Shown here: positions 9,558 through 18,319 of the stretch, piece by piece
Numbering within the stretch: position 1 is the stretch's first letter
Layout: each line of letters begins with the position of its first letter
Assembly (NCBI GenBank): GCA_019638805.1
Contig: JAHBTA010000002.1
Span: 656,978-720,977, forward strand
DNA from: Microbacteriaceae bacterium
Lineage (GTDB): Bacteria; Actinomycetota; Actinomycetes; Actinomycetales; Microbacteriaceae
Direction: 5' to 3'
DNA length: 64,000 nucleotides
Notes under the pieces: model-generated
Seen by the model: the letters and a program-made list of their open reading frames with translations, nothing else
What the model was told of the DNA's origin: nothing
Database searches by the model: none
Program-made: the position numbers and the translations under genes

Positions 9558-10541
9558 ATGCCCGTGACATCCGTCACCACCGATCCCGAGGCTCTCACGA
9601 TGACGCTCGTCGGGGACTTCCCCGTCCCGGTCGAGCGGCTGTGGACCGCCTTCGCCGACCCGCGCCAGCTCGAGCGCTTCTGGGGCCCTCCTGGCTACCC
9701 GGCGACGTTCGACACCTACGACTTCCGCCCCGGCGGCATCGCGCACTACTGGATGACCTCGCCCGAGGGCGAGCGGTTCTACGGCCGCTGGGACTTCGAG
9801 GCGATCGAGGAGCCGCACCGCATCGTCGTTCGCGACTCGTTCGCGGACGCGAAGGGCGAGATCGACGACTCGGTGCCGACGGGACGCATGACGTTCGAGT
9901 TCGAGGCCACTGACGCCGGGTCGCGCTTCACCGCGGTCTCGGCATCCCCCACCGCGGAAGCGCTCGAGCAGGTGCTCGCCATGGGACAGGCCGAGGGGAT
10001 GCGGCAGGCGATCGACCAGCTCGACATGGTGCTCGCCGACCTGCGCGAGTACGCCCTCGGCAAGGGCACGGTCACGACCTTGCTCGACGACACGCACGTG
10101 CGCATCACGCGCGCGTTCGAGGCGCCGCGGCACCTGCTGTGGCGGGCGCACACGGAACCCGAGCTCATGAAGCGGTGGCTGCTGGGGCCCGACGGGTGGG
10201 AGATGACCGTCTGCGAGAACGACCTCGTGGTCGGGGGCGCCTACCGCAATGCGTGGGAGCCGATCGGCGACACGAAGGGCGAGCCGTTCGGCTTCGAGGG
10301 CGAGAACCTCGTCGTCGACCCCGAGCGCCGCATGGTCACGACCGAGCGCATGACGGGGGCGCCGTTCCCTGCGAACATCAACGACCTGACCTTTGACGAG
10401 GTCGACGGCGTCACGCTCATGACCCTGCTCATCACCTACCCGGACAAGGAGCAGCGGGACATGATTCTCGCCGCCGGCATGACCGACGGCATGGAGACCA
10501 GTTACCTGCGGCTCGAGAAGGAGATCCTCTCGGTCGCCTGA
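9558..10541 (+). CDS. Tandem SRPBCC (AHSA1-type) domain protein
   Basis: A 327-residue protein formed by two START/Bet v1-like AHSA1 domains, about residues 1-150 and 170-325. Each begins with the family pattern: FPVPVERLWTAFADPRQLERFWGPPG and then FEAPRHLLWRAHTEPELMKRWLLGPDGW, followed by beta strands ending in MTFEFEATDAGSRFT and VTLMTLLITYPDKEQRD. The domains enclose a hydrophobic pocket and usually bind lipids or other small ligands. The ArsR repressor directly upstream probably controls it. Most relatives are single domain, so this is an internal duplication or fusion; the two halves are clearly diverged. Confidence 0.87.
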   Translation: MPVTSVTTDPEALTMTLVGDFPVPVERLWTAFADPRQLERFWGPPGYPATFDTYDFRPGGIAHYWMTSPEGERFYGRWDFEAIEEPHRIVVRDSFADAKGEIDDSVPTGRMTFEFEATDAGSRFTAVSASPTAEALEQVLAMGQAEGMRQAIDQLDMVLADLREYALGKGTVTTLLDDTHVRITRAFEAPRHLLWRAHTEPELMKRWLLGPDGWEMTVCENDLVVGGAYRNAWEPIGDTKGEPFGFEGENLVVDPERRMVTTERMTGAPFPANINDLTFDEVDGVTLMTLLITYPDKEQRDMILAAGMTDGMETSYLRLEKEILSVA

Positions 10542-10560
10542 CGCCTAGGCTGGAGGGCTC

Positions 10561-13500
10561 ATGTCCGCCCTTCCGCCCATCGTCTACCCTCCCGAGCTGC
10601 CGGTCAGCGCGGCTCGGGAGCAACTGGCGCGCATCATCCGCGAGAACCAGGTGGTCATCGTGGCGGGCGAGACCGGTTCGGGCAAGACCACCCAGCTGCC
10701 CAAGATCTGCCTCGAACTCGGGCGGGAGCGCATCGGGCACACCCAGCCGCGACGCATCGCCGCGCGCAGTGTGGCCGAGCGCATCGCGCAGGAGCTCGGG
10801 GTCGAGCTGGGCGGCCTGGTCGGCTACCAGGTGCGGTTCGACGACCGCAGCCGGGCCGAGACGCGCATCAAGCTCATGACCGACGGCGTCCTCCTGGCCG
10901 AGCTGCACCGCGACCGGGACCTCCGCCGCTACGACACGATCATCATCGACGAGGCGCACGAGCGCTCCCTCACGATCGACTTCCTGCTCGGATACCTGAA
11001 GCAGCTGCTCCCCCGGCGCCCCGACCTCAAGGTCATCGTGACCTCCGCGACGATCGACCCGGAGAGCTTCGCGCGGCACTTCGCCGACACCTCGGGCGAG
11101 GCCGCCCCCATCGTGGAGGTCAGCGGCCGCACCTACCCCGTCGAGCTCCGGTATCGCCCCCTGGCCCCCGAGGGCCGATCGCCGTCGGAAATTCAGGAGA
11201 CTCCGGGTGACTCGGTCGAGGATGCCGCAACCTCGGCCGACCAGGGCCCGAGTCTCCTGAATTTCCGACGCGGGTCGGCGGGGGGTGACGGTGAGGTCGA
11301 TGTGCTGGAGGGCATCACCGCGGCGCTCGACGAGCTCGAGCGCGAAGAGCCCGGGGATGTGCTGGTCTTCCTCTCCGGGGAGGCCGAGATCCGCGACGCG
11401 CAGGACGCGCTCTCCTCCCGGCCGGGGGCGGAGGTGGTACCCCTTTACGGGAGATTGAGCGCCGCGGACCAGCATCGGGTGTTCGAGACGAAACGCAAGC
11501 CAGGCATCCGTCGTCGCATCGTTCTCGCGACCAACGTCGCCGAGACGAGCCTCACCGTGCCCGGAATCAAGTACGTCGTCGACGCCGGCACGGCCCGCAT
11601 CTCCCGCTACAGTTCCCGCGCCAAGGTGCAGCGCCTCCCCATCGAGGCCATCAGCCAGGCCAGCGCCAACCAGCGCTCCGGCCGCGCCGGCCGCACGAGC
11701 GACGGCATCGCGATCCGGCTCTACTCCGAGGAGGACTTCGCCCGCCGGCCCGAGTTCACCGACCCCGAGATCCTCCGCACCAACCTGGCGGCCGTCATCC
11801 TGCAGATGATGGCGATCGGGTTGGGCGACATCGAGGGCTTCCCGTTCCTGCAGCCACCCGACCGCCGCGGCATCCAGGACGGCCTCGACCTGCTGCGCGA
11901 ACTCGGCGCGATCGCCCGCGACCGGGTCTCGGGCGGCGATCGCATCACGAAGATCGGCCGGGAACTCGCGACCCTGCCGGTCGACCCGCGTTTCGGGCGG
12001 ATGCTGGTGGAAGCCAGGCGCACGGGTGTCGTTCGCGAGGTGGTCGCCATCGTCGCCGGGCTGAGCATCCAGGACCCGCGCGAGCGACCGCTCGACAAGC
12101 GGCCGCAGGCCGATCAGGCGCACGCGCGCTTCACCGATCCGACGAGCGACTTCCTCGCCCTGCTCAACCTCTGGAACCACCTCGAGGAGAGGCAGAAGGA
12201 GCTGTCGTCGAGCGCGTTCCGGCGGATGTGCACGGCCGAGTTCGTGAACTACCTCCGGGTGCGCGAATGGCAGGACCTCTATCGGCAGATCCTGCGGGCC
12301 GGGGGCCTCAAGGCCGGAGCCCCGCGCATCGATGCCGACGGCATCCACAAGGCGCTGCTATCGGGGCTGCTGTCGCGCATCGGGCTGCGCGATGAACGCG
12401 CGCCGGGGCTGAAAGCGGGGGCCGCCTCTGGCCGCCGCCGCGACGCCGACACCGACGCCCGTCCCGGGCGCCGGGAATACCTAGGGGCGCGGGGCGCCCG
12501 GTTCGCGATCTTCCCCGGTTCGGGTCTGGCGAAGAAGGCACCGCCCGCCGTCATGGCGGCGGAGCTGGTCGAGACGAGCCGGCTCTTCGCGCGCACCGTC
12601 GCATCCATCGACCCGGCCTGGGCCGAGGTGCTCGCGGGCGACCTGGTGAAGCGCAGCTACGGCGAGCCGCGCTGGGAGAAGAAGCAGGGCTCGGCCGTCG
12701 CCGACGAGAAGGTCACGCTCTACGGGGTGCCCATCGTGCCCAAGCGCCGCGTGCAGCTCGGCCGCATCGACCCGGAGCAGGCGCGCGAGCTGTTCATCCG
12801 GCACGCGCTGGTCGACGGCGACTGGCCGTACGCGATCGACAGGAACCCGCTGTACGCCTTCGTCCGGCGCAACCGCGAGCTGCGCGCCGAACTCGGCGAG
12901 GTGGAGGAGCGGACCAGGCGGCGCGACATCCTCGTCGACGACGAGGCGGTGGTCGAGTTCTACGACCGCCGGTTGCCCGCCCAGGTGACCGATGTGCGCG
13001 CCTTCGAGCGGTGGGCGAAGGACGCCGGGCCCGAGGCGCTCGTCATGACTCGATCGGATCTGCTCGACGATGCGGACCTGGACGGGCTCGGAACCCGCGA
13101 GGAGGACTACCCGGCCGAATGGGTGCAGGGCGACCAGCGGCTGCGGCTGAGCTACCGCTTCGAGCCCGGCGCGGACGACGACGGCGTCACGGTCGAGATC
13201 CCGCTCGCGCTGCTGCCGCGCGTCGAGCCCGAGCCGTTCACCTGGCTCGTGCCCGGGCTGCGCGACGACCTCGTGACGGCGCTGCTCAAGGCCCTGCCCA
13301 AGCCGATCCGCAAGAACGTGGTGCCGGCCGCCGACTGGGCGCGCCGACTGCGGCCCGCGGCCGAGGAGCTGCGCGAGGGGAGCGTGCAGTCCGCGCTCGC
13401 CGAGGCGATCCGCGCGCAGACCCACACCCCCACGACCCCCGAGGACTTCGACCTCGGCCGGGTACCCCCGCACCTGCGCATGACCTTCGCCGCGGTCGAC

Positions 13501-14508
13501 GGCCGCGGCAAGCGGCTCGGCACGTCGAAGGACCTCGCCGACCTGCAGAGCCGGTTCGCCGAGCGATCCCGCACGAGCGTCGCGAAGGCGACCGCGGCAT
13601 CCGGCCCCGACCGATCGCTCGAGCGCGCCGGCATCACGTCGTGGGACCTCGGCGACCTGCCCGAGGCGGTCGAGGGCCGGGCGGACCGCGGCACGGTGCG
13701 CGGGTACCCGGCCCTAGTCGACGACGCGCGATCGGGCGGGGGCGGAGGGTCCCCCGCCGGGACTGGCAGCGTCTCGGTGCGGGTCTTCGCCACCGCGGCC
13801 GATCAGACGCGCGAGCACCGGCACGGAGTGCGCCGACTGCTCGCCCTCATGGTCCCGAGCCCGCTCGGCTACGTCGACGAGCACCTGACGCAGACCGAGA
13901 AGCTCGTCCTGGCCGCGAGCCCGTACCGCTCGACGGCCGCGCTGCTCGACGACGCGCTGCTGGCCGTGCTCGACGAGGCGATCGGCGAGTCCGCGCCGTT
14001 CACGCGCGCCGGGTTCGAGGCGCTGCGCGAGCGCGCCTCGGCGGGTCTCATGGATGCGCTGTTCGGCCTGGTCGCGGACGTCGCGAAAGTGCTCGCCGCC
14101 GCGCGCGACGCCGATCGGACGATCTCGGCCGCATCGTCGATGGCGTTCCTGTCTCCGCTCGGGGACGCCCGCGCGCAGCTCGACGCGCTGGTGTTCCCGG
14201 GATTCGTCCGCATCACCGGGATGCCGCGGATGCGAAGGCTGCCGGTGTATCTCGGCGGCATCGTGCACCGGGTGCAGCGGCTGCCGGACAACCCCGGGCG
14301 CGACCGCCAGTGGCAGACCGAGGTCGAGCAGGCGACGGCGCTCTACCGCGAGGCGGGCGGCGTGCTCCCGCTGGCCTCGGACACCGAACTGCGGCTCGCC
14401 GAGGTGCGCTGGATGCTCGAGGAGCTGCGGCTCTCGCTCTTCGCGCAGCATCTCGGGGCCGCGGGACCGGTCAGCGTGCAGCGCATCCGCAAGGCGCTCG
14501 CGGCCTGA
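10561..14508 (+). CDS. hrpA: ATP-dependent helicase HrpA
   Basis: A 1,315-residue DEAH-box helicase. Walker A is GETGSGKTTQ (residues 36-45), Walker B is IIIDEAHERS (near 130), TSATI gives motif III, and NVAETSLTVPGIKYVVDAG and QRSGRAGR are motifs V and VI. After the helicase core come the HA2/OB region and the long C-terminal DUF3418 of HrpA proteins (about residues 720-1310). HrpA acts on RNA and has been linked to ribosome rescue in Escherichia coli. Residues about 207-237, between the two RecA folds, are encoded by an in-frame segment bounded by a perfect inverted repeat that family members should lack. A TAGGCT box and GGAGGG site precede the ATG. Confidence 0.93.
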   Translation: MSALPPIVYPPELPVSAAREQLARIIRENQVVIVAGETGSGKTTQLPKICLELGRERIGHTQPRRIAARSVAERIAQELGVELGGLVGYQVRFDDRSRAETRIKLMTDGVLLAELHRDRDLRRYDTIIIDEAHERSLTIDFLLGYLKQLLPRRPDLKVIVTSATIDPESFARHFADTSGEAAPIVEVSGRTYPVELRYRPLAPEGRSPSEIQETPGDSVEDAATSADQGPSLLNFRRGSAGGDGEVDVLEGITAALDELEREEPGDVLVFLSGEAEIRDAQDALSSRPGAEVVPLYGRLSAADQHRVFETKRKPGIRRRIVLATNVAETSLTVPGIKYVVDAGTARISRYSSRAKVQRLPIEAISQASANQRSGRAGRTSDGIAIRLYSEEDFARRPEFTDPEILRTNLAAVILQMMAIGLGDIEGFPFLQPPDRRGIQDGLDLLRELGAIARDRVSGGDRITKIGRELATLPVDPRFGRMLVEARRTGVVREVVAIVAGLSIQDPRERPLDKRPQADQAHARFTDPTSDFLALLNLWNHLEERQKELSSSAFRRMCTAEFVNYLRVREWQDLYRQILRAGGLKAGAPRIDADGIHKALLSGLLSRIGLRDERAPGLKAGAASGRRRDADTDARPGRREYLGARGARFAIFPGSGLAKKAPPAVMAAELVETSRLFARTVASIDPAWAEVLAGDLVKRSYGEPRWEKKQGSAVADEKVTLYGVPIVPKRRVQLGRIDPEQARELFIRHALVDGDWPYAIDRNPLYAFVRRNRELRAELGEVEERTRRRDILVDDEAVVEFYDRRLPAQVTDVRAFERWAKDAGPEALVMTRSDLLDDADLDGLGTREEDYPAEWVQGDQRLRLSYRFEPGADDDGVTVEIPLALLPRVEPEPFTWLVPGLRDDLVTALLKALPKPIRKNVVPAADWARRLRPAAEELREGSVQSALAEAIRAQTHTPTTPEDFDLGRVPPHLRMTFAAVDGRGKRLGTSKDLADLQSRFAERSRTSVAKATAASGPDRSLERAGITSWDLGDLPEAVEGRADRGTVRGYPALVDDARSGGGGGSPAGTGSVSVRVFATAADQTREHRHGVRRLLALMVPSPLGYVDEHLTQTEKLVLAASPYRSTAALLDDALLAVLDEAIGESAPFTRAGFEALRERASAGLMDALFGLVADVAKVLAAARDADRTISAASSMAFLSPLGDARAQLDALVFPGFVRITGMPRMRRLPVYLGGIVHRVQRLPDNPGRDRQWQTEVEQATALYREAGGVLPLASDTELRLAEVRWMLEELRLSLFAQHLGAAGPVSVQRIRKALAA
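11183..11270. repeat. 88-bp inverted-repeat element inside hrpA
   Basis: The 21-base arms at 11183-11203 and 11250-11270 are perfect inverted copies (each contains AAATTCAGGAGACTC or its complement), around a 46-base centre. The segment is read in frame as part of hrpA and falls in the linker between the two RecA-like domains. The core resembles the arms at 54147-54244 (AATGCAGGAGATTC), so it may be a small mobile or duplicated repeat. Confidence 0.75.
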
Positions 14509-14525
14509 GCCGCGCCGGCGGGAAG

Positions 14526-14541
14526 CCCGGGCGCTCCCGGG
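14526..14541. terminator. Hairpin after hrpA
   Basis: CCCGGG-CGCT-CCCGGG forms a perfect 6-bp GC stem with a 4-base loop, 18 bases after the hrpA stop. There is no U-tract, as is common in actinobacteria. Weak attenuation is possible. Confidence 0.35.
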
Positions 14542-14555
14542 TGGTTGTCACCGGT

Positions 14556-14897
14556 ATGAGCGATTCGTACTACGACCATTCCGACCGCGCGCACAACGCC
14601 GACTACAAGGCGCACACCCCCGACGTGCTCGACGCCTGGCGGGCGTTCGACGCGACGGTGTTCGCGACGGAGGGGCGCGAGATCCCCGTGAAGTACCGGC
14701 AGCTGATGGCGCTTGCGGTCGCCCTGACGACCCAGTGCGTCTACTGCATCGAGTCGCACAGCCAGGCCGCCGTGAAGGCGGGGGCCTCGCAGACCGAGCT
14801 GGCCGAGACCGCGTGGGTCGCCACGGCCATCCGCGCCGGGGGCGGCTTCGCGCACGGGCGGCTCGCCTTCAAGCTCGCGGGCGAGCACTCGCACTGA
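14556..14897 (+). CDS. Carboxymuconolactone decarboxylase-family (AhpD-like) protein
   Basis: A 113-residue protein of the CMD/AhpD family. The redox motif CVYCIESHSQA gives Cys61-x-x-Cys64-x3-His68, the peroxidase-type active site in which the cysteines cycle between thiol and disulfide. REIPVKYRQLMALAVALTTQ and the closing helix AWVATAIRAGGGFAHGRLAFKL complete the helical fold. Such proteins are usually trimers or hexamers that help detoxify peroxides. It starts 47 bases after hrpA, behind a GC hairpin, and is followed by an SDR gene. The physiological electron donor cannot be read from context. Confidence 0.87.
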   Translation: MSDSYYDHSDRAHNADYKAHTPDVLDAWRAFDATVFATEGREIPVKYRQLMALAVALTTQCVYCIESHSQAAVKAGASQTELAETAWVATAIRAGGGFAHGRLAFKLAGEHSH

Positions 14898-14975
14898 CGC
14901 CGAGGCGTCGACTCGCACTGACGCGGAGACCTCATTCTGCGAGTATTCACCTACACCCGAACCGAGGAGCACAGA

Positions 14976-15782
14976 ATGCAGATCAGGGACAAGGTCTTCG
15001 TCGTCACCGGCGGCGGCAACGGCATGGGACGCGAGGTCGTGCTCGGCCTCCTGCAGCGCGGGGCACGCGTCGCCGCGCTCGACCTCAGCGAGGCCGGGCT
15101 CGCCGAGACCGCGCAGCTCGCGGGCGCCGACGCCGACCGGCTCACCACGCACGCCGTCAACGTCACCGACCGGAAGGCCGTGCTGGCCCTCCCCGCCGCG
15201 ATCGAGAAGGCCCACGGGCAGGTCGACGGGCTCCTGAACGTGGCGGGCATCATCCAGCCGTTCGTCAAGATCCAGGACCTCGACTTCGACGTCATCGAGC
15301 GCGTCATGAACGTGAACTTCTGGGGGGTCGTCAACACGACCAAGGCCTTCCTGCCCACGCTGCTCAAGCGCCCCGAGGCCGCCCTGCTCAACGTGTCGAG
15401 CATGGGCGGGTTCCTGCCCGTCCCCGGCCAGGCCGCCTACGGCGCGAGCAAGGCCGCGGTCAAGCTGCTCACCGAGGCGCTCTACGCCGAGCTGCAGGGC
15501 ACCCCGGTCGCGGTGACCGTGGTCTTCCCGGGCGGGGTCGGCACCAACATCACGGCGAACTCGGGCGTCGAGATCCCCAACATGGACCAGCTCACCTCGG
15601 GCAAGCAGCCCAAGACCACGAGCCCGGCCGACGCGGGGCGCCAGATCATCGAGGCGGTCGAGAAGGGCTCCTACCGCGTGCGCATCGGATCGGACGCCAC
15701 GTTCATGGACCGCCTCTCGCGGCTCGCCCCGCGCCGGGCGACCCTGCTCATCGCCAACCAGATGAAGGCGCTGCTCGGCTAG
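14976..15782 (+). CDS. Short-chain dehydrogenase/reductase
   Basis: A 268-residue classical SDR. The cofactor loop is VVTGGGNGMGREV (residues about 9-21), the NNAG-equivalent is NVAGIIQ, and the catalytic set is seen as Ser (NVSSMGGFLPVPGQ) and Tyr-x3-Lys (AAYGASKAAVKLL). An Asp after the second strand (AALDLSEAGL) suggests NAD(H) preference. The substrate is unknown. A GAGGAG ribosome binding site lies just before the ATG. Its TAG stop is also the start of the TAGCGT box in front of the next gene. Confidence 0.88.
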   Translation: MQIRDKVFVVTGGGNGMGREVVLGLLQRGARVAALDLSEAGLAETAQLAGADADRLTTHAVNVTDRKAVLALPAAIEKAHGQVDGLLNVAGIIQPFVKIQDLDFDVIERVMNVNFWGVVNTTKAFLPTLLKRPEAALLNVSSMGGFLPVPGQAAYGASKAAVKLLTEALYAELQGTPVAVTVVFPGGVGTNITANSGVEIPNMDQLTSGKQPKTTSPADAGRQIIEAVEKGSYRVRIGSDATFMDRLSRLAPRRATLLIANQMKALLG

Positions 15783-15785
15783 CGT
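15780..15785 (+). promoter_or_regulatory. -10 box overlapping the SDR stop codon
   Basis: TAGCGT begins with the SDR stop codon and ends six bases before the ATG at 15792. The GIY-YIG gene can therefore have its own leaderless transcript. Confidence 0.45.
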
Positions 15786-15791
15786 GCCCCC

Positions 15792-16556
15792 ATGGCAGCC
15801 GACCTCCGCATCCCGCCTGAAGTCGCGGATCAGCTGCGGTACTACGTGTACGCGCTGCGGGACCCGCGGGACATGCAGGTCTTCTACGTCGGCAAGGGCG
15901 CAGGGTCGCGCATCGCCTCTCATGTCATCGAGGCGGGGAAGGACCCAATCTCCGAGCGGGCGAAGCTGCGACGCATCCGTGAGATCGAGGCTCAGCGCCT
16001 CCAGGTCGACCTTCTGTTTCTGCGCACCGGCATCCGCGACGAGGAAACCGCCTACATCGTCGAGCAAGCTGTGATCGACGCGTTCGCGGCCGACCAGCAC
16101 GAACTCACCAATCTCGTTCGTGGACATCACTCGGGAACCGATGGCCTCGCGACCTTGCCCGTCGTGGTCGCCCGGCACCGTGCGGTCCCGTGCCCGGCCA
16201 TCCCGGATCCGGTGATCATGGTCAAGATCCAGAAAGGATGGCGGTCGGACATGAACGACCACGAGATCTATGAGAAGACGCGAGGTCACTGGAAGGTGGG
16301 CCCGCGGGTGCGTTCGCACGCGAAGTACTGCCTGGGCATCGCTTACGGTGTGGTGCGCGGCGCGTACCGGATCGAACCCGGCAGCTGGTTCCCGTCGCAG
16401 ATGCCCTGGGATCAGGGCCAGAACCGCTGGGGCTTCGACGGCAGTCCCGCCCCGGAGCTGGCACACGTTCTCGGAACCGAGGTCCGCGAGGCGTTCCCGA
16501 ATCAAGTGATGTACCGGCAGTTCATGTCGGGCTACTCGCCCGGAGTAGGACCGTGA
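15792..16556 (+). CDS. GIY-YIG nuclease-fold protein with C-terminal extension
   Basis: A 254-residue protein. The N-terminal 110 residues are a GIY-YIG domain of the LEM3/COG3680 type: YYVYALRDPRDMQVFYVGKGAGSR holds the YVY and YVG halves (about residues 18-20 and 32-34) with catalytic Arg40, and EETAYIVEQAVIDAF supplies the Glu. The rest (about 130-254) is a separate domain with VGPRVRSHAKYCLGIAYGVVRGAYRI, NRWGFDGSPAPEL and a closing QVMYRQFMSGYSPG; I have seen this appended to GIY-YIG proteins but it has no assigned function. DNA cleavage is inferred from the fold. Its stop overlaps the racemase start by four bases (GTGA). Confidence 0.75.
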   Translation: MAADLRIPPEVADQLRYYVYALRDPRDMQVFYVGKGAGSRIASHVIEAGKDPISERAKLRRIREIEAQRLQVDLLFLRTGIRDEETAYIVEQAVIDAFAADQHELTNLVRGHHSGTDGLATLPVVVARHRAVPCPAIPDPVIMVKIQKGWRSDMNDHEIYEKTRGHWKVGPRVRSHAKYCLGIAYGVVRGAYRIEPGSWFPSQMPWDQGQNRWGFDGSPAPELAHVLGTEVREAFPNQVMYRQFMSGYSPGVGP

Positions 16557-17242
16557 AGACGATCGGCGTGCTCGGCGGGATGAGCTGGGAGTCGACCGCC
16601 CACTACTACCGCGTGCTCAATGAGGGAGTGCGCGACCGGGTGGGCGGGCTGCACTCGGCGCCGATTGTGCTGCACAGCGTCGACTTCGCGCCCATCGCCG
16701 AGCTGCAGACGGCGGATGACTGGGAGACCGCCGCGAACATCCTCGGTGGCGCGGCGCGCGGCCTCGCCTCCGCGGGGGCGGAGTTCCTCGTGATCGCGAC
16801 CAACACCATGCACATCGTCGCGCCGCAGATCGGGGCCGCGGCCGGCATCCCGGTGCTGCACATCGCCGACCCGACCGCGGATGCCGCCCTCGCCGCCGGG
16901 ATCGGCGCGGTCGGGCTGCTCGGCACGCGTTTCACGATGGAGAAGGGGTTCTACCGCGAGCGCCTCGAGGAGCGCGGACTCACGGTGCTGGTTCCCGGCG
17001 ACGCCGACCGCGACACCGTGCACCGCATCATCTACGACGAGCTGGTGCTCGGGGTGGTGAGCGAGGCGTCGCGCGAGCTTTACCGCGGGGTCATGCGGCG
17101 GATGGTCGAGCGCGGCGCCGAGGGCATCATCCTGGGCTGTACCGAGATCACGATGCTCGTCGGCGCCGCGGACGCGAGCGTCCCGCTGCTCGACACGACC
17201 GAACTGCACGCTGCCGCCGCGGTCGAACGCCTGCTGTCGTGA
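16553..17242 (+). CDS. Aspartate/glutamate racemase-family amino-acid racemase
   Basis: A 229-residue, cofactor-independent racemase. MKTIGVLGGMSWEST is the conserved start; the two acid/base residues are Thr83 (VIATNTMH) and Cys196 (LGCTEITML). This Thr/Cys pair, instead of Cys/Cys, matches the YgeA-like L-aspartate/glutamate group, which acts asymmetrically. The GTG start overlaps the stop of the GIY-YIG gene by four bases, so the two are translationally coupled, a curious pairing. D-amino acids made here could feed cell-wall metabolism, but the substrate is not visible from sequence. Confidence 0.87.
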   Translation: MKTIGVLGGMSWESTAHYYRVLNEGVRDRVGGLHSAPIVLHSVDFAPIAELQTADDWETAANILGGAARGLASAGAEFLVIATNTMHIVAPQIGAAAGIPVLHIADPTADAALAAGIGAVGLLGTRFTMEKGFYRERLEERGLTVLVPGDADRDTVHRIIYDELVLGVVSEASRELYRGVMRRMVERGAEGIILGCTEITMLVGAADASVPLLDTTELHAAAAVERLLS

Positions 17243-17251
17243 CGCGAATGA

Positions 17252-17264
17252 CGGCGTGACGCCG
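17252..17264. terminator. Palindrome between convergent racemase and nrdB
   Basis: CGGCGTGACGCCG is a perfect 6-1-6 palindrome in the 23-base gap between two convergent genes. It could end transcription in both directions; there is no T-tract on either side. Confidence 0.4.
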
Positions 17265-17265
17265 G

Positions 17266-18261
17266 CTACTCCTTCTTGGCCGAGCTGGCCTGCGCGTTCG
17301 ACTCGTACGACGTGTTGGTGCTCTCGAAGAAGTTCACGAGCTGCAGGGTGTCGTTCGCGGTGGCCATCCACTTGGCCGGGTTGACCACGTTGTACTCGGG
17401 CTCGAAGCCGAGCTCCTCCAGCCGACGGTCGGCCAGGTACTTGACGTACTGGTTGATGTAGCTCGCGTTGAGCCCGAGGATCCCGTTCGGGAGCAGGTCG
17501 TTGTTGTACTGCTCCTCCATCTCGACCGCGTCGGTGATCATCTTCTTGATCTCGTCCGCGAACTCCGGGGTCTGCAGATCGGGGTTCTCATCCAGCACCG
17601 TGAGGATCAGGTTGATGCCGAACTTGAGGTGCAGGCTCTCGTCGCGCACGATCCAGTCCATGAGCGATCCGAAGTTGCGCAGCAGGTTCCGCTGCCGGAA
17701 CGACAGCGCCACCATGAAGCCCGAGTAGAACCAGATGCCCTCGAGGATGATGTTGTACGCGACCAGGTTGCGGATGAAATCCTGCTTGCCCGCGGTCGTC
17801 GAGATGTCCAGGTGCTCCTCCGTCATGCGGCGGATGTAGGAGACCTCGAACTCCTCCTTGCGCAGCATCGAGGGCACGTCGACGTGCGAGTTGTACGCCT
17901 CGTTGCGGTCGATGGGGAAGGTCTCCAGCACGTACTCGAACGACATGCAGTGGTTGGCCTCCTCCCACATCTGCTTGGCGAGGTAGAGGTGCGCCTCGGG
18001 CGCGTTCACGTACGGGTAGACCCCGAACGCGAGGGCCTTGTTGACGAGCAGCTCGTTGGGGTTGAAGTACGACACGAGGAACGTGACGGCGTGGCGCTCC
18101 TCGTCGGTCATGCGCTTGAAGTCCGCGAGATCCTCGCCGAGCTGGATCTCGTTCGGGAACCAGGTGTTCGCGACGGCCTGGTCGTACAGGTCCATCGCCC
18201 ACTGGTACTTCACGGGCTTGAGCAGGAGTCCTTCCTGAACCCCGGTGCCCAGAATCGGCAT
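17266..18261 (-). CDS. nrdB: Ribonucleotide reductase small subunit, class Ic-like
   Basis: A 331-residue R2 protein that houses the metal cofactor and starts the radical used by NrdA to make deoxyribonucleotides. Metal ligands include the EEANH motif (Glu101, His104) in KQMWEEANHCMSFEYVLE, and a later Glu/His set in TEEHLD and RDESLHLKFGINL. At the place of the radical Tyr (four residues after the His) this protein has Phe108. Phe there defines subclass Ic R2 proteins (Chlamydia, Tropheryma), which use a Mn/Fe centre in place of the Tyr radical. I chose the ATG at 18261, which gives the start MPILGTGVQEGLLLKP. It is downstream of nrdA and the tail frame in one operon. Confidence 0.9.
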   Translation of the reverse strand: MPILGTGVQEGLLLKPVKYQWAMDLYDQAVANTWFPNEIQLGEDLADFKRMTDEERHAVTFLVSYFNPNELLVNKALAFGVYPYVNAPEAHLYLAKQMWEEANHCMSFEYVLETFPIDRNEAYNSHVDVPSMLRKEEFEVSYIRRMTEEHLDISTTAGKQDFIRNLVAYNIILEGIWFYSGFMVALSFRQRNLLRNFGSLMDWIVRDESLHLKFGINLILTVLDENPDLQTPEFADEIKKMITDAVEMEEQYNNDLLPNGILGLNASYINQYVKYLADRRLEELGFEPEYNVVNPAKWMATANDTLQLVNFFESTNTSYESNAQASSAKKE

Positions 18262-18319
18262 GTCGTCAGCCTTCTTCCTCTTTCCACTGCCCGAGCGCTT
18301 CTCCTGGCTCGAGCGACGC

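Noticed and set aside
11183..11270. The hrpA inverted repeat as an assembly chimera.
   Set aside because: The reading frame is kept through both arms and the element resembles others in the window; still, read support was not available to me.
10432..12348. A 638-codon open frame opposite hrpA.
   Set aside because: It has no recognisable domain and is antisense to the conserved helicase core.
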